From Paenibacillus sp. 1011MAR3C5 (lineage in GTDB: Bacteria > Bacillota > Bacilli > Paenibacillales > Paenibacillaceae), in the NCBI RefSeq assembly GCF_003591485.1, contig NZ_QZCF01000003.1, positions 682,001-746,000 on the forward strand: a stretch of DNA of 64,000 bases, in the 5' to 3' direction. A program made the position numbers and the translations under genes. The stretch's first letter is position 1, and each line of letters opens with the position of its first letter. Shown piece after piece: positions 53,142 through 62,051 of the stretch. Under the pieces are notes generated by a model, which saw only the letters and a list, made by a program, of their open reading frames with translations, searched no databases and was not told the DNA's origin.

Positions 53142-54188
53142 TCAGCTATGCTTCGCGAGAAATTTCAATGGGTTGACGGGCTCGTTTCGTTGCATAATTT
53201 GAAAATGGAGATGAGGGCCGGTGCTTCTTCCAGTGTTTCCGATCAATCCGATCTTTTCACCGCGGACCACATCATCCCCGACTTTGGCGTCAATACGCTT
53301 CAAGTGCATATAGGTAGTTTGCAGATCGCCCAGATGATCAATGACGACGTAATTGCCTAGTCTGGCATCATATCCCGTGTCACTTACCGTTCCGTCGGCA
53401 GCGCTGAACACGACATCGCCGATCTCGCCGTCAATGTCGATGCCCGCGTGGAAGGTGGCTCTACCTGTGAAAGGATCCATCCGATATCCGAATCCGGATG
53501 TCAGCTTCTTGGACCGGGCCGGCCAGAAAGAGGGGTATGCATCAACCGTCGCCCTCTTGTGCTGGGCTTTGATCAGCGTCTGCTCCATGGATGCTTCCAT
53601 TGCATCGACCATTTCGCTTAAAGCCTGGAAGTCTAGCGATGTATGCTGTGCAAGCATGGCGATCTGCATGGTGCTGCCGGGTGAAGCGATGTACGAAGGC
53701 GTCTGTTGTTTCGTGGATCGATTAGCCAGCGTCTGTACGATTCCGCCGACAGGCTTCCCTGATCCTGCCGCCGGCTCAGCGCTGGTCGTGTCGATAACCG
53801 AACCTCCGTATTTCTCGATAAACAGCTTAAGCTTGTTCTCGAGCTCATCAAGCTCGCTCATTTTAGTCTTCATCTCTTGCGCTTGGCGCGACAATTCCAG
53901 TATCTCTTGCTGCAGGGAGACGATCGCTTCATCCTTCCCGGCGATGACCTGATCCATCCCGGTAATCGTTTGTGTGAATTGTGCAGACTGGGAGGAGAGC
54001 TGATCCTCCAGATGCCTCAGTTCGTAGGCGGCCTTCAATTGAAGACCGGCAATGGCGCCAGTTACCGCAATCGCTGCGGCTACGGGAGCGACCACGACTG
54101 ATCGCTTCGATACGGAGAATTGCTTCACTGTCTTGTCGGCGCCGCGCATCACAACAAATGACCATGTTGGCCTCCGCGCTCGTTTCAC
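53142..54188 (-). CDS. Membrane-anchored M23 peptidase with coiled coil
   Basis: A 348-residue wall endopeptidase. GTG start after GGAAGGAG. A basic N-terminus is followed by a membrane helix (about 31-50), a coiled coil (about 55-127), a variable linker and the M23 domain (about 228-345). Zinc ligands are His247 and Asp251 (HAGID) and His328 in the HLH motif 326-328. YMHL holds the fourth catalytic His. The design resembles peptidases organised by bactofilins. The 300-base gap upstream (54189-54488) holds only a minus-strand TATACT and the palindrome AGAACGTTCT (54224-54233). Confidence 0.92.
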   Translation of the reverse strand: MKRARRPTWSFVVMRGADKTVKQFSVSKRSVVVAPVAAAIAVTGAIAGLQLKAAYELRHLEDQLSSQSAQFTQTITGMDQVIAGKDEAIVSLQQEILELSRQAQEMKTKMSELDELENKLKLFIEKYGGSVIDTTSAEPAAGSGKPVGGIVQTLANRSTKQQTPSYIASPGSTMQIAMLAQHTSLDFQALSEMVDAMEASMEQTLIKAQHKRATVDAYPSFWPARSKKLTSGFGYRMDPFTGRATFHAGIDIDGEIGDVVFSAADGTVSDTGYDARLGNYVVIDHLGDLQTTYMHLKRIDAKVGDDVVRGEKIGLIGNTGRSTGPHLHFQIMQRNEPVNPLKFLAKHS

Positions 54189-54488
54189 TGGTTTACTCCT
54201 TCCGGCCGGCAGTATAGTCGTGCAGAACGTTCTATGACTATTTATTCTTGAAAGCTATAAAACATACCAGAAAACTTATTCCTACCTAGTGGCATAACTA
54301 GATATCCATAGACGATTACTGATAAAAATCGTTGCGGGAAAGTTGAGTCCAAATCGTCAAAATCGTTCCGAATTGGGCTTGTACTCCCTGATGCAGGACA
54401 AAATGCCCGCTGAATTGCATACATGGAAAGCAGGGGGCTTAAACTAAGCAACGGCAATTGAACGAGCGAGCGGAGAAGGGGTGACGGC

Positions 54489-55907
54489 GTGGCAGGATGG
54501 CTATGGGGACTTATCGTGGTGCTAGCGCTCTATGCGGCCCAGCTGGCAGCCGTGCTAACGATGGAGTATAGGCGTCAGGCGCATTTGACAGCCTGGATAC
54601 TGATTTGTATGGCATGCCCGTTTGCCGGCTTCGCTGCCTATCTTCTAATTGGAAGAAGAAAGCCTGAACACGTCATTCGTTCAACAGAGATCCAGTCGGC
54701 GAGCAAGCGGATTGAGCCGACGCCTGCGGGTCCGACAACCGGTCATGAGGAGAGGCCCATCAGTCAAATGGAAAAGTCGCTGGGCGCGCTCGCCGACTAC
54801 CCTGTGACAAGACATAATCGTACGAAAATATTGACGAACGGAGAAGCAACATTCGAGGCGATCTTGCATGCCATGGCGTCAGCAAGGGATCACATTCATT
54901 TGGATTACTATACCATTCGCAATGATGGGATTGGGAGAAGATTTCTTGATATTCTGACAGAAAAAGCCCGCAAGGGCATAGAGGTCCGGGTCGTCTATGA
55001 TGGCATCGGCAGCTTGAAGCTGGATGAAGGTTATCTGCGGACGCTGGATGAAGCGGGAGTTGCGCATGCATGCTTCGCACCGCCAAGATGGGCCTTTCTC
55101 GAACGGAAAATGAACTATCGCAACCATCGCAAAATCGCCGTCATTGACGGAAGGATCGGCTTTATCGGCGGTATTAATATTGGTGATGAGTATATTGGGC
55201 TTGATCCTAAGCTTGGGTTCTGGCGGGATACACATATCCAGGTGCAGGGAGACGCGGTCCATTATTTGCAAGAGACGTTCATGAGGGATTGGCTGCTCGC
55301 CAAGGGGGAGCGGCTTGAGCGGCTTGACCGTTATATGCCGGTGACTTCGATTAAGGATGAGGAACGGGTGATAATTGTACCTGGAGAGCCGGGCTCGAAT
55401 GAGCAAGAGATTGTCGGTGCCTTGTTCGCTGCGATGGCATCAGCCCAAAGTCGGATTTATGCGGCTACTCCTTATTTTATTCCCGATCCTGCCATCGCGA
55501 TGAGCTTGCGTATCGCAGCCGGGAGAGGTCTGGATGTGAGGCTGATCATCCCCGGAATTGCGGATTCCAAGCTAGTGCTGCTGTCGTCGTTATCTTATGT
55601 GCATGATATGCTGGAAGCAGGAGTGCGCATCTTTCGATACCAGAAGGGCTTTATCCACTCCAAAGTTCTTATTGTAGATAACGAGCTGGCATCGGTCGGC
55701 ACCGCTAATTTGGATATGCGGAGCTTATACAGCAATTATGAGCTGCTTGCCCTGCTTTTCGGCGAAAAGCCGATTCGAAGGCTGGAGCGCGACTTTCTGG
55801 ATGATCTTGCGCATAGCAAAGAAATTGAACTGAGGTCATTCGTCCAGCGGCCTGCGAGGCAGAAAGCGGCGGAAGCCATCATGCATATCCTGTCCCCGCT
55901 GCTATGA
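54489..55907 (+). CDS. cls: Cardiolipin synthase
   Basis: A 472-residue phospholipase-D-family enzyme that condenses two phosphatidylglycerols. Two N-terminal membrane helices (about 1-58) precede two HKD motifs: NHRKIAVIDGRIGFIGGINI and IHSKVLIVDNELASVGTANLD. The HLDYYTIRNDGIG segment is also typical. GTG start after AAGGGGTGACGGC. It stands alone. Together with the UgtP-type enzyme and DedA proteins it adds to the lipid genes of the region. Confidence 0.95.
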   Translation: MAGWLWGLIVVLALYAAQLAAVLTMEYRRQAHLTAWILICMACPFAGFAAYLLIGRRKPEHVIRSTEIQSASKRIEPTPAGPTTGHEERPISQMEKSLGALADYPVTRHNRTKILTNGEATFEAILHAMASARDHIHLDYYTIRNDGIGRRFLDILTEKARKGIEVRVVYDGIGSLKLDEGYLRTLDEAGVAHACFAPPRWAFLERKMNYRNHRKIAVIDGRIGFIGGINIGDEYIGLDPKLGFWRDTHIQVQGDAVHYLQETFMRDWLLAKGERLERLDRYMPVTSIKDEERVIIVPGEPGSNEQEIVGALFAAMASAQSRIYAATPYFIPDPAIAMSLRIAAGRGLDVRLIIPGIADSKLVLLSSLSYVHDMLEAGVRIFRYQKGFIHSKVLIVDNELASVGTANLDMRSLYSNYELLALLFGEKPIRRLERDFLDDLAHSKEIELRSFVQRPARQKAAEAIMHILSPLL

Positions 55908-55988
55908 TGATGAATGAGCCAGGACATAATGGGGCATATTTTTTTCGTAGGAAGATCATGATTCCAGCATAACCAGGAGGCGAGCTCA

Positions 55989-56171
55989 ATGAGCGATCAG
56001 CATGATACGGAAAAAAACGCTGAACCGTTTCTCGAAGGCAGAGACACGTATGACATGGATATAGACCGTATGGTGAATGAGGGGTTGGGCGGGGGCCAGG
56101 TTACGATTCATAACGGCTTGATCGCCGAATCAACCACTGATACCATGGTGGACAATCCGGAGGAACACTAA
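55989..56171 (+). CDS. Small hypothetical protein, DUF4025-like
   Basis: A 60-residue acidic protein; ATG follows CCAGGAGGCGAGCTCA. The sequence MDIDRMVNEGLGGGQVTIHN then GLIAESTTDTMVDNPEEH recalls the DUF4025 family of Bacillales (from memory). Its TAA overlaps the ATG of the spore protein gene by one base (TAATG), so both are translated from one mRNA. This suggests expression in sporulation. Function unknown. Confidence 0.65.
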   Translation: MSDQHDTEKNAEPFLEGRDTYDMDIDRMVNEGLGGGQVTIHNGLIAESTTDTMVDNPEEH

Positions 56172-56356
56172 TGGATACTGCAAGAGCCAAACAAATTTAC
56201 GAATCCAAAGGCACGCATGCCGTTCATCTGGAGGGCAATTCCGTCTGGATCGAAAATGTGGATGAAGAAAATGGCACGGCGACCGTAACGGTAGGGAACA
56301 ATCCTCTGCATACACAAACCGTATCGGTAGATCGGCTGCAAGAAGCAAAAGAATAG
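56171..56356 (+). CDS. sspH: H-type small acid-soluble spore protein
   Basis: A 61-residue protein matching SspH of B. subtilis in layout: an N-terminal helix with RAKQIYESKG, then strands HAVHLEGNSVWIENVDEENG, and a PL-TQTVSVDRLQE end. SspH accumulates in the forespore under sigma-G control. The promoter was not identified and would lie before the upstream partner gene. A clear terminator follows. Confidence 0.85.
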   Translation: MDTARAKQIYESKGTHAVHLEGNSVWIENVDEENGTATVTVGNNPLHTQTVSVDRLQEAKE

Positions 56357-56367
56357 AAAAATAGGTG

Positions 56368-56415
56368 AAGCCCGAGTGATGCGGCCTGCGTGCCGCTGAT
56401 CAGTTCGGGCTTTTC
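56368..56415 (+). terminator. Terminator after sspH
   Basis: AAGCCCGA (56368-56375) pairs with TTCGGGCTT, with an inner GCGGC/GCCGC stem, followed by TTTC. Confidence 0.8.
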
Positions 56416-56428
56416 TGTGCTATCCGGG

Positions 56429-56740
56429 TTATCCGCCGTAAGCTTCGCGGAATGCTTCGCACAGTCTGATTCTATCCACATCCCATAACTCGGCGATTTC
56501 GGCGCTGACGTTATCCTCCCACCAATCGGCCTGCACCTTGCGGTTGCTCCGATTCTCAAAAATCCAGATCAGATTGGCGGCTACTTTTTTGACATAAATC
56601 GCTTCCGCCTGCTCCATCTTTTCCTTCGGAATCCATACCTTAAGCCGCTTGGCGGCGCGGTACAGCTCATTGCTGCAGGACCTACGGATTTTGCGAGCCG
56701 ACGGATAGGCTGCGGCATGCTTTTGCGCATTAGGCTTCAA
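56429..56740 (-). CDS. Hypothetical protein, 103 residues
   Basis: A basic, Trp-rich cytoplasmic protein. TTG 56740 follows GAGAGGAG by 9 bases and is chosen over an in-frame GTG at 56794. The core RRSCSNELYRAAKRLKVWIP, IYVKKVAANLIWIFENRSNR and ADWWEDNVSAEIAELWD suggests a helical fold. Similar Paenibacillus proteins are labelled dehydrogenase in some annotations, but no nucleotide-binding motif is visible, so no function is given. Confidence 0.6.
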   Translation of the reverse strand: MKPNAQKHAAAYPSARKIRRSCSNELYRAAKRLKVWIPKEKMEQAEAIYVKKVAANLIWIFENRSNRKVQADWWEDNVSAEIAELWDVDRIRLCEAFREAYGG

Positions 56741-56935
56741 ATGAACCGACTCCTCTCCACTCCCAATGTATGCGCCGCCGTCAAGGTTGGTCACGAGCCT
56801 ATTGAGCGGTCATTTCGCCATGTTTTGCGCATAGGATAGGACATGTTCCATAGTGGAAGGCCGCAGCCTGCGTATGATAGAATAGGAAGGGCGATCCAGC
56901 ATGCTGGGGCCGCAATTCAGAGATGGAGGTATCGC

Positions 56936-57544
56936 ATGGATAGTTGGATTACCGATTTCATGGAACAGTTCGGCTACTGGGGCATCTTGCTGATGATTGC
57001 CTTGGAAAATCTGTTCCCGCCGATTCCTTCTGAGGTCATTCTTACCTTCGGCGGATTCATGACCACGTATACGAGCTTGACCGCGCTTGGAGTTATCGTG
57101 GTAGCTACACTGGGTTCCTTGATCGGAGCTATTATTTTGTTCTATATCGGCCGGTTGTTAGGTGTTGAACGCCTGGAGAAAATTGTGGACCGCTGGGGCC
57201 GCTTTCTGCGCGTGAAGAAGGAAGATATCCGCAAGGCAGACGCCTGGTTCGACAAATACGGCTACTGGGCTGTATTCATATGCCGAATGATTCCGCTTAT
57301 CCGCAGTCTCATCTCATTGCCGGCCGGCATGTCGGGCATGAAGATTATGCCATTCCTGTTCTTCACCACAATCGGAACGCTGATTTGGAATACGATCCTT
57401 GTTACCGTGGGCGCGGCTGTTGGTGACAACTGGACCGAGATCGTTCATTTTATGGATGTATACTCTAATATTGCATATGCGTTAATTGCGCTGGTAGCCA
57501 TTATTGTATTGATCTTGTATATTCGCAGAGCACGCAAGTTTTAA
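56936..57544 (+). CDS. DedA family membrane protein
   Basis: A 202-residue DedA protein. FGYWGILLMIALENLFPPIPSEVILTFGG holds the family E-x-x-x-P-x-P-x-E motif, and CRMIPLIRSLISLPAGMSGMKIMPF the second conserved Arg/Pro region. About five membrane segments. DedA members recycle lipid carriers such as undecaprenyl phosphate or flip phospholipids. ATG 56936 follows GATGGAGG; the longer frame upstream lacks a good ribosome site. The thioredoxin-like gene starts 57 bases later. Confidence 0.92.
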   Translation: MDSWITDFMEQFGYWGILLMIALENLFPPIPSEVILTFGGFMTTYTSLTALGVIVVATLGSLIGAIILFYIGRLLGVERLEKIVDRWGRFLRVKKEDIRKADAWFDKYGYWAVFICRMIPLIRSLISLPAGMSGMKIMPFLFFTTIGTLIWNTILVTVGAAVGDNWTEIVHFMDVYSNIAYALIALVAIIVLILYIRRARKF

Positions 57545-57601
57545 GTATAATAGTACAAATGACATACTTCATCTACACAAGATAAAGAAAGAGGGATACA
57601 T

Positions 57602-58168
57602 ATGAGTAAAAGCGTGGCAGACAAGCTGGGAACAGGCATTAGCCCACAGCAATTCGTGGACGGCATGACCAAAAACAAGGAAGCGTTTATTGGCTGGATG
57701 GAGCAATTCAGCTGGCCTTCTAATGAAGACCGTCAATTCTTCGAATCGCTGAATAATCGTGATGATCTGAGATGTCTGATTCTGATGGCAGACTGGTGCG
57801 GCGACGTCGTTCGCAACATTCCGGTTGTGTTCGGTGCGCTGGAGGTAAGCGGAATGCCAACGGAAGTGCTGATTATGGAAGAGAATCTGGATACAATGGA
57901 TCAGTTTCTTACAATGGGAGGCCGTTCCGTGCCGATTGTGATCTTCGCGGATACTGAAGGCGCTGTACGGGGCCAATGGGGTCCACGTCCAGCCTATGTA
58001 CAGGAGCCGATGGTTGCATTCAAACAAGCCAATACGGATCGTGAAGCACCGGATTACCAGGACAATCTGGCTGTAACGCGCCAGGAAATTATGCGTCGTT
58101 ATGGCGAAGGCCCAGGCTATCAGGCCGACGTTGTAAGAGAGCTTCGCGAATTGCTGGAGTCGTTCTAA
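57602..58168 (+). CDS. Thioredoxin-like protein with CGDV motif
   Basis: A 188-residue thioredoxin-fold protein. The active-site motif ADWCGDVVRNIPV has Cys66 but Val69 in place of the second Cys, so a dithiol mechanism is unlikely. The rest of the fold is present (TEVLIMEENLD, GRSVPIVIFADTEG, which holds the cis-Pro). Family members of this type commonly have the same substitution; function unknown, perhaps a monothiol role. It sits 3 bases before the MBL gene and they are coupled. Confidence 0.8.
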   Translation: MSKSVADKLGTGISPQQFVDGMTKNKEAFIGWMEQFSWPSNEDRQFFESLNNRDDLRCLILMADWCGDVVRNIPVVFGALEVSGMPTEVLIMEENLDTMDQFLTMGGRSVPIVIFADTEGAVRGQWGPRPAYVQEPMVAFKQANTDREAPDYQDNLAVTRQEIMRRYGEGPGYQADVVRELRELLESF

Positions 58169-58171
58169 GCG

Positions 58172-58816
58172 ATGAGCGGCGCACAATTCAAAGTAGAAAC
58201 GTTCACGTTAGGTCCATTACAGACAAATGCTTATCTCCTGACTATCCAAGATGACGATGGCGAGCGCGGCTTTGTCATCGATCCCGGTATGAATCCCAGA
58301 CGATTGTTGGAGCGCATTCAGGGAATGAAGATTGAAGCGATTGTGCTCACGCATGCGCATTTCGATCATATGGGCGGTGTCGACGAAGTAAGGAAGGCGG
58401 CAGGCTGCCCAGTCTATATACATGATTTGGAGGCGGATTGGTTGACTGATCCGCGCAAGAACGGATCAATGCGCTGGCAGGACGTAACGCCTCCGCTATC
58501 GACTGATGCCGCGGAGTATGCGTTGGATGAGGGACAGAAGCTGGAGCTAATAGGCCACACCTTCCGTGTCATGCACACACCGGGCCATTCGCCGGGAAGC
58601 GTAAGCTTGCTGTGTGGAGGCCATCTGTTCTCGGGAGACGTGCTCTTCAGGCAATCTGTCGGCAGAACGGATCTGCCAGGCGGCAAGGAGAGGGATCTAT
58701 ACGATTCCATCCGGAACAAGCTGTACGTGCTTGACCCTGAGACGATTGTCTATCCGGGCCATGGCGGCAGAACAACGATCGGATTTGAGAAAGCGAACAA
58801 TCCCTATACGGCTTAA
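58172..58816 (+). CDS. MBL-fold hydrolase, glyoxalase II-like (YqgX type)
   Basis: A 214-residue zinc hydrolase. THAHFDHMGG supplies the H-x-H-x-D-H motif, HTPGHSPGS the next His, FSGDVLF the bridging Asp, and YPGHGGRT the last His. LGPLQTNAYLL at the start is typical of the YqgX/YcbL group, which hydrolyses thioesters such as S-lactoyl-bacillithiol or glutathione forms. It lacks the C-terminal glutathione-binding helix of true GloB. Cotranscribed with the thioredoxin-like gene. Confidence 0.9.
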   Translation: MSGAQFKVETFTLGPLQTNAYLLTIQDDDGERGFVIDPGMNPRRLLERIQGMKIEAIVLTHAHFDHMGGVDEVRKAAGCPVYIHDLEADWLTDPRKNGSMRWQDVTPPLSTDAAEYALDEGQKLELIGHTFRVMHTPGHSPGSVSLLCGGHLFSGDVLFRQSVGRTDLPGGKERDLYDSIRNKLYVLDPETIVYPGHGGRTTIGFEKANNPYTA

Positions 58817-58903
58817 CGACGGAAGCATTTCTGATGGCGGTTAGGGCCCCTCGGGAATGCTTCTTAAGGCTTGCCGAATCGATGCAAAGGATGGTGCTGA
58901 AGG

Positions 58904-61150
58904 ATGGCAGACGCGACAAAGTGGCCGGCAGGCGATTCCATAGAGGAGCAGGGCGGCAAAACGAAGCTTACGGCAGAGGAGAAGGAAGCGGAGAGCGCTC
59001 GCATCATCGCGGGAATAGCGGCTCAATTGTCTATTCCATTGACGAAAGTGAAGTCAGCCGTATCGCTTCTGGATGAAGGCAATACAATTCCATTCATCGC
59101 TCGTTACCGCAAGGAGATGACCGGTGAGCTGGATGAAAACGATCTGAGATCGATCGAAGAAAAGCTGCAGTATATGCGTAATCTGGAAGAACGCAAGCGT
59201 GAGGTCATCCGTCTCATTGAAGAGCAGGGCAAGCTGACAGACTCGCTGAGCGCTTCAATTCAAGGCGCCGTTAAGCTGCAAGAGGTCGAAGACCTCTACA
59301 GGCCTTATCGCCAGAAACGGAAGACGAGAGCAAGCGTAGCGAAGGAGCGGGGGCTGGAGCCGCTTGCGCTGTGGCTATGGTCGCAGCCACGTCAAGGTGA
59401 TCCGCTTGTTGAGGCTGCACGGTATATTAACGAGGAGAAGGGCGTACCTGCAGCACAAGACGCCCTTCAAGGAGCCAGCGACATCTTGGCGGAGAATATT
59501 GCCGACGATGCGGCTATTCGTTCATGGGTTCGGAAGTTCACGTTCGATCAGTCGCTGCTGCGCACAGAAGCGAAAAACGCAGACGCGGAATCCGTATACG
59601 AGATGTATTATCAGTACCAGGAGCCGGTTCGCAAGCTTCCTCCGCACCGGATCCTTGCCATTAATCGAGGCGAGAGGGAAGATGTGCTGCGTGTCGCTTT
59701 CGATACACCAGCCGACCGCGTGCATGAGCATATTAAGCGGAAGCTGCTTAGAAACGGGACTGCTCCTGCTGTGCGCGAAGTATTGGAGCATTTGATTGAG
59801 GATGCTTACAAGCGCCTGATTGCCCCATCGATCGAACGCGAGGTGCGCGGCGAATTGACAGAGAAGGCCGAAGAGCACGCCATTACGATCTTCTCGGAGA
59901 ACCTGCGCAACCTGCTGCTGCAGCCGCCTGTACGCGGACATGTCGTGTTGGGTGTCGATCCCGCTTTCCGGACGGGCTGCAAGCTGGCGGTTGTCGACGA
60001 CACCGGCAAGCTTCTGGATGTAGCGGTATGTTATCCGACGCCGCCGAATAATAAGGTGGCTGAAGCCGAGAAACTGGTGAGTAGCTTAATCGACAAGCAT
60101 AAGGTGGAGCTGATCGTCATCGGCAACGGAACGGCTTCCCGCGAGACAGAGCAATTCATCGCAACCTTGATCGGCGCAAGGAAACAATCCGGCGGTCTCA
60201 AGTATATCATCGTCAATGAAGCGGGTGCATCCGTCTATTCCGCGTCCAAGCTGGCCCAGGAGGAATTCCCGAAGCTGGATGTGGCGGAGCGCAGCGCTGT
60301 GTCGATCGCCAGACGTCTGCAGGACCCGTTGGCAGAGCTCGTCAAGATCGAGCCGAAGGCGATTGGCGTTGGGCAATACCAGCATGACGTTAGCCAGAAG
60401 CGCCTTGACGAATCGCTCGGCGGCGTCGTGGAGTCTGCGGTTAACCATGTCGGCGTCGACGTGAATACGGCATCGGCTTCGCTGCTTTCCTATGTAGCAG
60501 GAGTCAACGCTACGCTTGCCAAAAATATCGTAAAGTATCGTGAGGAGAACGGACGTTTCACGAAGCGGGAGCAGCTTCAGAAGGTGCCGAGGCTAGGAGC
60601 CAAATCGTACGAGCAATGTATCGGCTTCCTGCGCATCCCGGATGGCGGGAACGCGCTCGATCGCACGCCGATTCACCCCGAATCCTACGAGGTGGTCGAT
60701 CGACTGCTGCGCGAGCTGGACTTGAAGGCGGACAATCTCGGATCAGAAGCGGCGCGTGAGCGGCTGTCGGGTATCAATGCGACGGAGATAGCCGCTAGAC
60801 TGCAGGTTGGCGTTCCAACACTGCGGGATATTATTGACAGCTTGCTGAAGCCAGGGCGGGATCCGCGTGAGGAGCTGCCGGCACCAATCTTCCATACGGA
60901 CGTCCTGCAAATCGAGGATTTATCGCCCGGTATGGAGCTTCATGGAACGGTGCGCAATGTGATTGATTTCGGCGCATTTGTCGATATTGGCATTAAAAAT
61001 GACGGTTTGGTCCACATCTCCCAATTGAGCGACAAGTTCGTCAAACATCCGATGGATGTTGTCTCAGTCGGCGATACGGTGACGGTGTGGGTACTGAGCG
61101 TCGACTTGAAAAAAGGACGTGTCAGCCTGACAATGAAGAAGCCGGACTGA
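58904..61150 (+). CDS. tex: Transcription accessory protein Tex
   Basis: A 748-residue RNA-binding protein of the Tex/YdcI family. The N-terminal helical domain (LSIPLTKVKSAVSLLDEGNT, IPFIARYRKEMTGEL) is followed by the YqgF-like RNase-H-fold domain (GVDPAFRTGCKLAVVD). HhH motifs (NTASASLLSYVAGVNATLAKN) come next, then a C-terminal S1 domain (GMELHGTVRNVIDFGAFVDIG). The first 25 residues are an extra charged stretch, so a later start is possible. Tex affects transcription and RNA turnover. Confidence 0.93.
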   Translation: MADATKWPAGDSIEEQGGKTKLTAEEKEAESARIIAGIAAQLSIPLTKVKSAVSLLDEGNTIPFIARYRKEMTGELDENDLRSIEEKLQYMRNLEERKREVIRLIEEQGKLTDSLSASIQGAVKLQEVEDLYRPYRQKRKTRASVAKERGLEPLALWLWSQPRQGDPLVEAARYINEEKGVPAAQDALQGASDILAENIADDAAIRSWVRKFTFDQSLLRTEAKNADAESVYEMYYQYQEPVRKLPPHRILAINRGEREDVLRVAFDTPADRVHEHIKRKLLRNGTAPAVREVLEHLIEDAYKRLIAPSIEREVRGELTEKAEEHAITIFSENLRNLLLQPPVRGHVVLGVDPAFRTGCKLAVVDDTGKLLDVAVCYPTPPNNKVAEAEKLVSSLIDKHKVELIVIGNGTASRETEQFIATLIGARKQSGGLKYIIVNEAGASVYSASKLAQEEFPKLDVAERSAVSIARRLQDPLAELVKIEPKAIGVGQYQHDVSQKRLDESLGGVVESAVNHVGVDVNTASASLLSYVAGVNATLAKNIVKYREENGRFTKREQLQKVPRLGAKSYEQCIGFLRIPDGGNALDRTPIHPESYEVVDRLLRELDLKADNLGSEAARERLSGINATEIAARLQVGVPTLRDIIDSLLKPGRDPREELPAPIFHTDVLQIEDLSPGMELHGTVRNVIDFGAFVDIGIKNDGLVHISQLSDKFVKHPMDVVSVGDTVTVWVLSVDLKKGRVSLTMKKPD

Positions 61151-61203
61151 GCGTGAATTTGGGAATGAATCAGCTTAAGGCATAGGTTAGATGCCATGGA
61201 AGC

Positions 61204-61242
61204 ATAACAATAGGACAGCCTTTGAGGCTGTCCTATTGTTAT
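61204..61242. terminator. Bidirectional terminator, perfect 17-bp stem
   Basis: ATAACAATAGGACAGCC pairs perfectly with GGCTGTCCTATTGTTAT around a TTTGA loop between convergent tex and the GNAT gene. Confidence 0.9.
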
Positions 61243-61259
61243 GGGCATAGAGTCTGCTC

Positions 61260-61817
61260 TTACTCATTCGGCGTGCTGAGATTAGCATCGAATTCAGATC
61301 TCAATAGTCCGAAGACGAGTTCATCATGCCGGCTTCCGTTCGTGAAAATCATGCTTCTTAGTCGGCCCTCCAGGATAAAGCCGAGTCGCTCCTGCATCCG
61401 AATGGAGCTTTCGTTGAATCCGTATACGCTCGCTACGGCTTTCTCATAACGAAGCTCATGGAAGAAGTAGCGGAGCAGGAGCTGAACGGCTTCGAAGGCA
61501 TAGCCCTTGCGCCAATGGTCACGGAAGATAGCGACACCGTATTTGAAGGTTCCGTTTCGGCTGTCGCAGCTATGGGCGCTGATACAGCCCACCAGCTCGC
61601 CATCCCGTTTTTCAATTGCAAGCATAGTGGAATCGCCTGTCGACACCTTGGCGGCTGTCTCTTCTGTCCAATGTCTAGTGCCCATCTCAGATCTGGGGAA
61701 ATGGATCGCGTCCGAAGCCCGCGCGCTAACTGTATCTTGATCGTTGTTGTGGAATTGGTGCCAGTCCTCCGCCTCAATGGCGCGAAGCCTCACGATTGTT
61801 CCTGTCCAACCATTCAT
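61260..61817 (-). CDS. GNAT-family N-acetyltransferase, RimJ/RimL type
   Basis: A 185-residue acetyltransferase. VRLRAIEAEDWHQFH begins the fold, GVAIFRDHWRKGYAFEAVQLLLRYFFHEL holds the acetyl-CoA loop (the R-K-G-Y form of Q/RxxGxA), and NESSIRMQERLGFILEGRLR is the C-terminal family signature. Close relatives acetylate ribosomal proteins, amino sugars or small amines. The substrate is unknown. It is a single gene ending at the shared terminator. Confidence 0.9.
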   Translation of the reverse strand: MNGWTGTIVRLRAIEAEDWHQFHNNDQDTVSARASDAIHFPRSEMGTRHWTEETAAKVSTGDSTMLAIEKRDGELVGCISAHSCDSRNGTFKYGVAIFRDHWRKGYAFEAVQLLLRYFFHELRYEKAVASVYGFNESSIRMQERLGFILEGRLRSMIFTNGSRHDELVFGLLRSEFDANLSTPNE

Positions 61818-61959
61818 TGACTTATCCTCCTTTATGGAGTTTTATCCTCAACATACTACAGGAAGAGAAGCCATGTCTTGCTTATAATTGTTTATTACGA
61901 TGGTCTATTAAAGGGCAGTATGGATTGAAAAAATCAATTAGTAATTTGAGGTAAGTTGA

Positions 61960-62009
61960 TTGACAAACGAATGTAGAACGAATTACACTGTAATAGAAAA
62001 AGTTACAGT
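61960..62009 (+). promoter_or_regulatory. Nitroreductase promoter region with inverted repeat
   Basis: TTGACA (61960-61965) is followed 17 bases later by a weak -10 (TTACAC). ACTGTAA (61987-61993) and TTACAGT (62003-62009) form a perfect 7-bp inverted repeat just downstream, in an operator position. Confidence 0.5.
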
Positions 62010-62051
62010 TTCATTTGACAAATAGAAAATAGGATTTGGGGAGGAAATAAT

